Part shown: one piece after another, positions 33,574 to 41,440 of the stretch
Numbering within the stretch: the stretch's first letter is position 1
How the letters are laid out: the number at the start of each line of letters is the position of its first letter
Assembly (NCBI RefSeq): GCF_029937575.1
Contig: NZ_JAPYPS010000003.1
Coordinates: forward strand, 85,023-149,022
Direction: 5' to 3'
Origin: Nocardioides sp.
GTDB lineage: Bacteria > Actinomycetota > Actinomycetes > Propionibacteriales > Nocardioidaceae
DNA length: 64,000 nucleotides
Notes under the pieces: model-generated
Told to the model about the DNA's origin: nothing
Databases searched by the model: none
What the model saw: the letters and a program-made list of their open reading frames with translations, nothing else
Program-made: the position numbers and the translations under genes

Positions 33574-34974
33574 TCACGCCCCCGGCTCCTCGATCGCCTC
33601 CGAGCCGAAGCGCGCGGCATCGGCCGCCTGTCGTCCGTGCGCGTGACCGAGGGAGTCGTAGCCGCCGCGCACCGCGCTGCTGGTGACCGACTCGCCGTAC
33701 CACTGCTCGAAGGCCTCCTCGACGGCGTCCTCACGGGCCCTCAGCACGGGCAGGTGCGCGCCGTCGCCGGCCTCGGCGAGCACCTCGTCGGTGACGCTGC
33801 GCAGTCGTTCACCGATGCGGTGGGCGTAGGCGAGGTAGAACGCCGAGCGGTACGACGCCCGCCGCGTGCGTGCGTGGGCCCCGCCACCTGCTGCGGTCAG
33901 TGCGTGCTGGGCCTGGACCAGGAGCGAGGTGAAGATCAGCTCGACGGCGCGCAGGTCGCCGGCGTACCCGACGACCGAGCTGAGACCCAGCCCGTCCAGG
34001 TAGATCGACCGGCAGCGGTGACCGGAGGCGACAAGCTGCAGCAGCAGCGACTTGGCGTCGGCGTACGGCGCGTCGATCGGCACCCGGATCGTGCACGGGG
34101 CGTCGCTCGGCCCGGCCCGGTGGAGGACCGCCTGGTCGATGGCGTGCTTGGTCATCAGCTCGTGCGCCTTGGCGGTGAGGCTGTCGGCCTCGTCGTCGTA
34201 CGACGTCGACTCGGCCTTGGCCAGGAGCTTGCGCACCCGACGCAGCACCGGGTCCTCGGCGCCGGTGTCGCTCGGCAGCCCCCGCACCGAGCGCCCCTGC
34301 CGACCCGGCGGCGGGATGAGGGTGTCGACGACCGGCAGGTAGCCGATGGCCGCGAGCGCCCTGGCCACCTGGATCGCGGCCCACGCCCCGTCATGGCCCT
34401 GCTGGGTGATCCACAGCATCAGCCAGCCGTCGCGGGTGGGGATCTGGCGGCCTCCGAGCTCGGCGAGCTGGTCGGACCACCGCGGGTCGATCGCCTGACC
34501 GCCGCGCCGCGCGTGGTCGGCGTGGATCGCCAGCTCCACGACCTGCGCGGCCGCCTTGGTGGCCTTGCGCCGTGCCTGGCGGACGAGCTCAGCGGGCTGC
34601 CACCCGTGGCGCCAGAGCTGGTCGACGTACGACGTGAGCAAGCTCTCGGCGAGCCGCGGCCCGGCGACCGGGTCGTCGCGCACCATCCGCTCTGCGAGCT
34701 TCTCCAGCTCGACGTCGTCCTTGCGTCGGGCGGCAGCTTCCATCGCCTCCCACCGCGTCTCGGGCACGGAGCGACGCGGCGGCTCGAACGGCCGATCCCT
34801 GCCGCCCGAGGGATCCCCGAAGGAATGGGCGGACGGATCACCGAAGGGGTTGCGGAAGGGAGCACCGAACGAGTCGTCGTAGCCGCCTGACGACCCACCC
34901 GCACGCCCACCACGCTGACCTGCCTTGCGTGCCTTGGCCTTCGCGGCCCTGCGGGCCTTGTTGTTCTTCCCCAT
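33574..34974 (-). CDS. DUF2786 domain protein with basic N-terminal tail
   Basis: A 466-residue protein. The first 70 residues are disordered: a basic stretch MGKNNKARRAAKAKARKAG, then Gly-rich and Phe-Gly-Asp-Pro repeats. The DUF2786 segment lies near residues 245-285: VLRRVRKLLAKAESTSYDDE followed by EADSLTAKAHELMTKHAID, a helical unit common in phage and actinobacterial proteins of unknown role. A second part (about 300-440) is helical with YRSAFYLAYAHRIGERL. The ATG at 34974 is the only start giving the basic tail. Possibly nucleic-acid binding, inferred from charge. Confidence 0.7.
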   Translation of the reverse strand: MGKNNKARRAAKAKARKAGQRGGRAGGSSGGYDDSFGAPFRNPFGDPSAHSFGDPSGGRDRPFEPPRRSVPETRWEAMEAAARRKDDVELEKLAERMVRDDPVAGPRLAESLLTSYVDQLWRHGWQPAELVRQARRKATKAAAQVVELAIHADHARRGGQAIDPRWSDQLAELGGRQIPTRDGWLMLWITQQGHDGAWAAIQVARALAAIGYLPVVDTLIPPPGRQGRSVRGLPSDTGAEDPVLRRVRKLLAKAESTSYDDEADSLTAKAHELMTKHAIDQAVLHRAGPSDAPCTIRVPIDAPYADAKSLLLQLVASGHRCRSIYLDGLGLSSVVGYAGDLRAVELIFTSLLVQAQHALTAAGGGAHARTRRASYRSAFYLAYAHRIGERLRSVTDEVLAEAGDGAHLPVLRAREDAVEEAFEQWYGESVTSSAVRGGYDSLGHAHGRQAADAARFGSEAIEEPGA

Positions 34975-35240
34975 CGTCACACCCGATCGGTCGAGGTTGC
35001 TGGCGGATCGGACGATACTCGCGAACCCGCGCTGGCACGGACGCTCTCCACAGCCAGTAGGGCCAGGTCGGTGCCGGCGACCGCCTCGACCATCCTGAGC
35101 GCCGTGTCGCACCCCCCCGCGCCGCCGGCACCGCGCAGCGTTCATGCGCAGTAGCAGGTGCGCCCCGGCGTCGCTGGGCCCTGCCTCGATTGAGGGGGGC
35201 GGGACGCAGCACCTTCGCCGACGTACGTGCCGGCAGCTGG

Positions 35241-36134
35241 CTAGGGCTGCGCGGAGCGGGACCGCTTCCGCTCTCGCGCTTGCTTCGTCTTCTCCGTTCC
35301 AACGCTCGGGGCATCGGTAGAGCCGCTCACCGGATCCGTGGACGCGTCGGGTTGCAGGCTGGAGGTAAAGAGTTCAGCCATGCCCGTCGCGGCCTTTGCG
35401 AAGATCTGCGGCTGCGTCGCCAGAGCGACCAGAAGCGCAACCACACACAGGAGCTTGAGCAGGTCAGCGGAGATCCCGGACCGACGGGCTCTCTCAGCAC
35501 TCTGAGCAGGACGAGCAGCCGCTTGTGGTCGGGGGAGCTTCGCACTCTCGCGCCGGCCCGCCCCGGTCGGCGCACTGACGGCAGCGGACGCCAGTCGAGT
35601 CCGCACCTGATCTGCCAGTTCGGGCAGTGACCTCTCGTGCACAACCGGTGGCAGCGAGAGTAGGTAGTCACGGAGATCTGACACCGATCGGACGACGATC
35701 GATCCCGCCATCCCCGAGACGCGGCTGTCGCCGGCGAGGCACAGGATGCCCCGAGTGACAGCGGCCCCGGTGGGCAACAGCACGCCCGCCACCGCACTGG
35801 CAGCCGCATCGACCCCGGAGACAGCACTGAGGCGACTACGTCCGGCCTGACGGAGGTGGCCGTCGCGTAGCGTCACCGCCCCGGACCAGTTCTTGGCGTC
35901 GATGACGAAGACTCCCGGCGGCCCCACCGCGACGTGATCAATGTTGGCACGGGGCCGGCCGGGCCAAGCAACGTCGTGCAGAACGGTCCAGTACTGCTGA
36001 GGAAGCGCATCGAGGGCCTCACCTGTGGCCCGCTCGCCGTCGGCTCCGCGCTGCCAGAGTTCGGCGGACCGTTGCAGCCGAGCTGCCTTCTCGCGCATGC
36101 GGCGGGCGACAGCCTCTGCCGACTCTCCGGCCAC
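35241..36134 (-). CDS. NERD-domain nuclease-like protein with C-terminal membrane helix
   Basis: A 297-residue protein. After a helical Arg-rich lead-in, the NERD domain (about residues 35-190) reads YWTVLHDVAWPGRPRANIDH, then GPPGVFVIDAKNWSG with the expected acidic and Lys catalytic residues. A Pro/Ala-rich linker follows, then one membrane helix near residue 240 (LLKLLCVVALLVALATQ) and a Lys/Arg-rich tail. GTG 36134 is chosen because it yields (M)AGES, as at the start of the paralogue at 18834. NERD proteins often accompany helicases and defence genes; a helicase lies 150 bases away, divergent. Confidence 0.75.
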   Translation of the reverse strand: MAGESAEAVARRMREKAARLQRSAELWQRGADGERATGEALDALPQQYWTVLHDVAWPGRPRANIDHVAVGPPGVFVIDAKNWSGAVTLRDGHLRQAGRSRLSAVSGVDAAASAVAGVLLPTGAAVTRGILCLAGDSRVSGMAGSIVVRSVSDLRDYLLSLPPVVHERSLPELADQVRTRLASAAVSAPTGAGRRESAKLPRPQAAARPAQSAERARRSGISADLLKLLCVVALLVALATQPQIFAKAATGMAELFTSSLQPDASTDPVSGSTDAPSVGTEKTKQARERKRSRSAQP

Positions 36135-36282
36135 GTGAGTCTCCGATGGGGTGGGGGGACAGCAGGTTAGGACGAGATCCACGACTTGGGGCCCCGAACG
36201 CTGAAAGTGACCGCATGTGGTCCTCGCCAGCCGTTTCGCGCCAGCAGCCGCGGGAACCAGCTCAAGCTGCCAAGCTGTACGA

Positions 36283-39200
36283 GTGAGTGACACAGGGCTT
36301 CCAGCAGGCCTCCATGAGTCACTCCTGACGCATGGGCTCCGGGACGCGCTCGATGCAGGGCTCGACATCGAGTCCGTCCTGCGCGTCGTCGACCCGGCTG
36401 ACGCGCCCCACGTCCTGAGCCGCCACATCGGCGAGCTCACCCGGCGCGCTCTCGAACGCACCACCGACCCCACAGCACGTCTCACGCTCATCAACGGACT
36501 GCTCGGTCAGCTGGATGACGTGGCCGATCCGGTGTCCGCACCGGCCACTCAGTTGCTGCGCCTCGCTCCGCCGCCGGCACCAGGCATCACGACGTACGCA
36601 GAGACCCGGCCCTCCACACCCCTGTCGGACGCCGCGCTGATGACGAACGCCAAGGGCGACCCCAGCCTCGGCGCGGAGCTCAAGGCGGAGATCGAGACGG
36701 CAGACGAGGTGGATCTGCTGTGCGCGTTCGTGAAGTGGCACGGACTACGACTGCTCGAGCCCGAGCTGCAACGGCTCCGAGAGCGTGGCGCCCCGCTGCG
36801 GGTCATCACCACGACGTACATGGGGTCGACCGAGCGGCTGGCGCTCGACCGGCTGGTGCGCGAGCTCGGAGCGGAGGTGCGCATCCAGTACGACGCTGCC
36901 CGCACGCGACTGCACGCCAAGGCATGGATGTTTCGTCGCAACACCCGCTTCGATACCGCCTACGTCGGATCCTCGAACTTGTCCCGCGCGGCTCTCCTCG
37001 ACGGCGTCGAGTGGAACGTCCGACTGTCGCACGTCGCGACTCCCGCCCTGCTCGTGAAGTTCCGCGGGACCTTCGACACCTACTGGAACGACGACTCCTA
37101 CGAGCTCTACGACCCGGACGTCGATGCCGATCGTCTCGACGACGCCCTCGCCGAGGCCTCCGGCCGCACGAGTCACAACCGCGTGACCATTTCTCTGTCG
37201 GGTCTGGAAGTCACACCGTTCGCCTACCAGCAGCAGATGCTCGACGACCTCGCCGCCGAGCGCTCCGTGCACGGTCGGCATCGCAACCTCGTCGTCGCGG
37301 CCACGGGGACGGGCAAGACCGTGGTCGCAGCCCTCGACTACCGGCGCTTGTGTGGCGACGTCGCGGCGGCAGACAGGCCGTCGCTGCTCTTCGTGGCGCA
37401 TCGTTGGGAGATCCTCGAACAGTCGCTGCGCACCTACCGTGAAGTACTGGGCGACCAGGACTTCGGTGAGCTCTACGTCGGCGGTACCCGGCCCGAGCGT
37501 TGGCAGCACGTCTTCGCGAGCGTCCAGTCGCTGACGTCGTACGGCGTCGACAAGCTGCCGCCGAACCACTTCGAGATCGTGGTGGTCGACGAGTTCCATC
37601 ACGCCCAAGCGTCGACCTACCGGCGGATTCTGGAGCATCTCGCCCCACGCGAGCTGCTGGGTCTCACCGCGACCCCCGAACGCGGCGACGGGATCGACGT
37701 ACGCACCCTCTTCGACGGCCGCACCGCGACCGAGCTCCGACTGTGGGATGCCCTCGGGGCCGACCTGCTGTGCCCCTTCCACTACTTCGCGGTCGCGGAC
37801 GGCACCGATCTGCGCACCATCAGCTGGAGTCGCGGCCGCTACGACGAGCACGAGCTGTCGGCGGTCTACACGGGCAACAACGCACGCGCCACCGCTGTGC
37901 TCAAGCAGCTGCGCGACAAGGTGCTCGACCTCGGGCAGATGCGGGCGTTGGGGTTCTGCGTGAGCGTGGCCCATGCGCGGTTCATGGCGGAGACGTTCGT
38001 GAAGGCCGGGATCCCCGCGCTGGCGGTGAGCGCCGAGACGTCTCGGCCGGATCGTGAGCGTGCGCTCCAGGATCTCAAGGATCGTCGCGTCAACGTGCTC
38101 TTCGCCGCCGACCTCTTCAACGAGGGTCTCGATCTCCCCGACGTCGACACGGTGCTGTTCCTGCGACCCACCGAGAGTGCCACGATCTTCCTGCAGCAGC
38201 TGGGCCGCGGGCTACGGCGTACTCGCCACAAGGCCGTCCTGACCGTGCTCGATTTCGTGGGACACCACCGCAAGGAGTTTCGCTTCGACATGAAGCTTCG
38301 CGCGCTGACCGGTCAGACACGGCGTGGCTTGGAGCGCGACGTCGAACGTGGCTTCCCGTTTCTCCCGGCCGGCTGCCAGATCGTGATGGACAAGCAGTCG
38401 CAGACGATCGTCCTGGAGAACATCCGCGGGCAGATCGCCAACCGTTGGCCGCAGCTGGTCGCCGAGCTGCGGTCGTACGGCGAGCACGACCTGCGCTCCT
38501 TCATGCACGAGTCCGGCATCGAGTTGGCCGACATCCTGCGCGGCGATCGCTCGTGGACGCGCTTGCGCCGCGAGGCCGGCCTACCCACGGCCGACGGCTC
38601 GTCCGAGGAGGCCCGCCTGCTCAAGCGGATCCGGGCCTTCGCGCACGTCGACGACGCTGTGCGCGCGGAGGGCTACGCCCGCCTGCTGGACGGCTCGGCG
38701 GCGTACGACGAGCTGAGCGCGACGGAGCAGCGTGTCGCACGGATGCTCTTCTTCTCCCTCTGGCCAGACGCCGGCGGCCATGCGTCCTACGAGTCCGGCT
38801 TGGAGTCCTTGCGGGGCGAAGCAGCCTCCACCGCTGAGCTCACGGCGGTCGTCGACATCGCCTTCGAGGGGAGCCGGCACGAGGTCGCGCCCCTCGCCGG
38901 TGGCCTCGAGGACGTTCCGCTGCGGGTGCACGCGCGCTACCAACGCGAGGAGATCCTCGCCGCGCTCGACTACGCGAGCCTCGATCGGCGACCGACCAGC
39001 GTCATGCAGGGAGTCGCGTACGCCGAGGCTCTCAACGTCGACATCCTCTTCGTGACCCTGACGAAGTCCGAGGCCGACTACTCCCCCACCACCATGTATC
39101 GCGACTACCCGGTCAGTCCGACACTGTTCCACTGGGAGTCGCAGTCGACGACGTCACTGGCCTCGCCGACCGGGCAGCGCTACGTGAACGGCACCAGCAC

Positions 39201-39378
39201 GGTGCTGCTCTTCGTGAGGCACGAGCAGAGGGACGAGTACGGGACGTCGTCGTACCTGTTCCTCGGTCAGGCGCTCTACCAATCGCATGTCGGGGAGCGG
39301 CCGCTGGCGATCACGTGGCGGCTCGAGCACGCCATGCCGAGCGAGTTCTTCGCCTCGGCCAGCATCGCTGCTGGGTAG
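36283..39378 (+). CDS. PLD nuclease - superfamily 2 helicase - DUF3427 protein
   Basis: A 1,031-residue multidomain protein. Residues 120-290 are a phospholipase D-type nuclease with RLHAKAWMFRR and YVGSSNLSRAAL (the H-x-K and N/S of one HKD motif). The helicase core follows: ATGTGKTVVAALDY (Walker A, about residues 342-355), VVDEFHHAQ (DEAH-type box), LLGLTATPERGDG (motif III/IV region), and QQLGRGLRRTRHK (motif VI). The last 300 residues match DUF3427. This architecture is widespread in genomic islands and is suspected of acting in DNA restriction. GTG 36283 is proposed; the frame is open 66 bases further upstream. Confidence 0.85.
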   Translation: MSDTGLPAGLHESLLTHGLRDALDAGLDIESVLRVVDPADAPHVLSRHIGELTRRALERTTDPTARLTLINGLLGQLDDVADPVSAPATQLLRLAPPPAPGITTYAETRPSTPLSDAALMTNAKGDPSLGAELKAEIETADEVDLLCAFVKWHGLRLLEPELQRLRERGAPLRVITTTYMGSTERLALDRLVRELGAEVRIQYDAARTRLHAKAWMFRRNTRFDTAYVGSSNLSRAALLDGVEWNVRLSHVATPALLVKFRGTFDTYWNDDSYELYDPDVDADRLDDALAEASGRTSHNRVTISLSGLEVTPFAYQQQMLDDLAAERSVHGRHRNLVVAATGTGKTVVAALDYRRLCGDVAAADRPSLLFVAHRWEILEQSLRTYREVLGDQDFGELYVGGTRPERWQHVFASVQSLTSYGVDKLPPNHFEIVVVDEFHHAQASTYRRILEHLAPRELLGLTATPERGDGIDVRTLFDGRTATELRLWDALGADLLCPFHYFAVADGTDLRTISWSRGRYDEHELSAVYTGNNARATAVLKQLRDKVLDLGQMRALGFCVSVAHARFMAETFVKAGIPALAVSAETSRPDRERALQDLKDRRVNVLFAADLFNEGLDLPDVDTVLFLRPTESATIFLQQLGRGLRRTRHKAVLTVLDFVGHHRKEFRFDMKLRALTGQTRRGLERDVERGFPFLPAGCQIVMDKQSQTIVLENIRGQIANRWPQLVAELRSYGEHDLRSFMHESGIELADILRGDRSWTRLRREAGLPTADGSSEEARLLKRIRAFAHVDDAVRAEGYARLLDGSAAYDELSATEQRVARMLFFSLWPDAGGHASYESGLESLRGEAASTAELTAVVDIAFEGSRHEVAPLAGGLEDVPLRVHARYQREEILAALDYASLDRRPTSVMQGVAYAEALNVDILFVTLTKSEADYSPTTMYRDYPVSPTLFHWESQSTTSLASPTGQRYVNGTSTVLLFVRHEQRDEYGTSSYLFLGQALYQSHVGERPLAITWRLEHAMPSEFFASASIAAG

Positions 39379-39405
39379 CCGCAATTCACCCACAAGGCTT
39401 GCCTG

Positions 39406-39421
39406 TCGAACATATGTTCGA
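39406..39421 (+). promoter_or_regulatory. LexA (SOS) box before the HNH nuclease gene
   Basis: TCGAACATATGTTCGA is a perfect match to the actinobacterial LexA consensus TCGAAC-N4-GTTCGA. It directly abuts the TACACT -10 hexamer, so bound LexA would block transcription. Confidence 0.9.
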
Positions 39422-39427
39422 TACACT
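39422..39427 (+). promoter_or_regulatory. -10 hexamer TACACT, leaderless start
   Basis: TACACT ends seven bases before ATG 39435. This rules against the upstream in-frame ATG at 39414, which lies inside the SOS box. Confidence 0.55.
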
Positions 39428-39434
39428 GGTACTC

Positions 39435-40784
39435 ATGACGGCCACCTCCGCTTCGGACACTCGGGACCCTGGGCCCGGGGTCGAGGATGTGCGGGCGTGG
39501 ATCAACGGGCTGCCCACGTGTGAGGCATCCGAGCTCGAGCTCTTCGAGCGGATCCGGGTCCTGGAGGAGCTCAAGGCTCAGGCTGCCGCCGCCCAGGCCA
39601 GACTCGCTGTCAACCTCGACAGCGCCGTACGTCATCGCCACGAGGAGCTGAAGGTGCCCGCGGCCCAGGTTGGTCGCGGGGTCCCCTCCCAGGTGGCCGC
39701 CGCACGGCGCGAGTCGCCGTTCCGCGGTGGTCGACACCTGGGCTTCGCGAAGGCTCTGGTCGGCGAGATGCCTCACACGTTGGCAGCGATGGAGGCGGGC
39801 ACGCTCTCCGAGTGGCGCGCCACGATCCTGGCCCGCGAGACCGCCTGCCTCTCCGCTGAGGACCGCCGCTCCATCGACGAGACCTTGCTGGCAGACCCCG
39901 CCAAGGTCGAGAGCTGGGGCGATCGTCGCCTCGGCGCGGAGGCGAAGAAGCTCGCCGACAAGCTCGACCCCGAGGCTCAGGTGAAGCGCAATGCGAGGGC
40001 CACGGCCGACCGACGAGTGAGCATCCGGCCGTCCCCCGACACGATGGCGATCATCTCGGCTCTGCTGCCCGTCGCGCAGGGAGTCGCCGTGTGGGCAGCC
40101 CTCAAGACGGTGGCCGATGCCCTGCTCGGGGAAGGCGACGGGCGCACCCGCGGCCAGATCATGGCCGACACCCTCGTCGAGCGCGTGACGGGGCAGGAGG
40201 TCGCCGAGGACGTGCCCGTCGCGGTCAACCTGACCGTCTCCGATGAGACCCTGCTCGAAGGCGGCCACGAGCCCGCCTGGCTCGCCGACTACGGTCCGGT
40301 CCCCGCCGGCCTCGCGCGGCGCATGGTCGACACGGCCACGAAGGAGGCGATCGCCACGTTGCGGCGCCTCTACGTGGCAGCCACCGGCCGCCTGGTCGCC
40401 ATGGACTCCATCACCACGGTCTTCCCCCGGGGCCTGGCCCGGTTCATCGACCTGCGCGACCAGACCTGCCGCACGCCGTGGTGCGACGCTCCCATTCGCC
40501 ACCACGACCACGTGAGATCGCTGCTCGCTGGGGGCGAGACGACCGAAGCGAACGGTCAGGGCCTCTGCGAGCAGTGCAACTACGCGAAGGAAGCTCCCGG
40601 CTGGTCCGCTCGACCGACCGGCCCGCCCGATCAGCCACACCAGGTCGAGACCACGCTCCCGACGGGGCACACGCTCCGCTCTCGAAGTCCCGATCTGCCC
40701 AGGCCGTCGCCCTTGAGATCTCGAGTAGTTGATGTCGAGCTCTACGAGCCCGACATCAAACTCGAGTTGGACTTCGTCGCCTGA
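39435..40784 (+). CDS. SOS-regulated HNH endonuclease of the DUF222/13E12 repeat family
   Basis: A 449-residue protein. The N-terminal DUF222 helical region covers about residues 30-330, and the C-terminal HNH nuclease reads CRTPWCDAPIRHHDHV, then NGQGLCEQCNYAKEAPGW, with two Cys pairs for zinc and the catalytic His. In Mycobacterium tuberculosis members of this family also carry LexA boxes, so damage induction fits the family. The tail (KLELDFVA) is usual. Members are often multicopy; only one lies here. The gene may encode a selfish or DNA-processing nuclease; its true substrate is unknown. Confidence 0.85.
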   Translation: MTATSASDTRDPGPGVEDVRAWINGLPTCEASELELFERIRVLEELKAQAAAAQARLAVNLDSAVRHRHEELKVPAAQVGRGVPSQVAAARRESPFRGGRHLGFAKALVGEMPHTLAAMEAGTLSEWRATILARETACLSAEDRRSIDETLLADPAKVESWGDRRLGAEAKKLADKLDPEAQVKRNARATADRRVSIRPSPDTMAIISALLPVAQGVAVWAALKTVADALLGEGDGRTRGQIMADTLVERVTGQEVAEDVPVAVNLTVSDETLLEGGHEPAWLADYGPVPAGLARRMVDTATKEAIATLRRLYVAATGRLVAMDSITTVFPRGLARFIDLRDQTCRTPWCDAPIRHHDHVRSLLAGGETTEANGQGLCEQCNYAKEAPGWSARPTGPPDQPHQVETTLPTGHTLRSRSPDLPRPSPLRSRVVDVELYEPDIKLELDFVA

Positions 40785-40870
40785 CCACGGCAATTGCTTC
40801 CATTCGGCGTCCCGTGACCGGCAACGATCCGTAGCATGTGCGCGAGCGAATGGGAGTCTGGGAGGGCGCC

Positions 40871-41255
40871 ATGCTGCCACAACTGATCTGTCCCGTGTGC
40901 CGATCGGAAGTCTCGACGCGCTCGGCCGCATGCGGCTCGTGCCACTTGCCGATCGGCGACGTATCCAAGCATCACACCAAGCAGCGGTCACGCCGATCTC
41001 GCGCACTCACGACGCGAGCATGGGGTGCGGTGATCTACGGCGGCATCGTTGCCTGGTGTCTGCTCCAGCTCCCCTCGGCCGCCGTCTTCGTCCTGCCAGC
41101 GGCGGCCGTGGCGGTGGTGCTTCACCATCCGAGCCAAGCCGGCGATCGCGGCCGTCGCCTTCATCGGCATCGTGGTCATCGCGCCCGCCCTGTTCTGGCC
41201 ATCGATGCTTTCAGGCATCGTCAACGATCTCGGGACGTCTTTCCAGGATCGCTGA
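40871..41255 (+). pseudogene. zinc-ribbon membrane protein interrupted by a frameshift
   Basis: From ATG 40871 the frame gives MLPQLICPVCRSEV, a second Cys pair in CGSCHLPIGD (a zinc ribbon), a basic linker and a membrane segment. Around 41130 the original frame turns into an Arg/His-rich sequence, while the neighbouring frame continues sensibly (KPAIAAVAFIGIVVIAPAL then a short tail ending SFQDR, stop at 41255). A single-base indel therefore breaks the gene, either a real mutation or an assembly error. The intact protein would have about 127 residues with two membrane helices. Confidence 0.6.
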
Positions 41256-41428
41256 CTGGTCGAGATCTGCCTACCCTTGGAAGGTCCAAACGCGGCGGAA
41301 TGACGCACTCATCGCGGCTGACCCGGATGTAGTACTGGGCCTGTGTTCGCAGACCGCTGACAGCCTGGCGATCTCGAGGTCGATTGAGACCTTGTCGTTC
41401 GAGAGAGACACTCGACCGCCGGGCCCAC

Positions 41429-41434
41429 TAGTTT
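41429..41434 (+). promoter_or_regulatory. -10 hexamer TAGTTT, leaderless start
   Basis: TAGTTT is followed by TGACAC and GTG 41441, so the giant STAND gene would be transcribed from its own first codon. Confidence 0.5.
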
Positions 41435-41440
41435 TGACAC

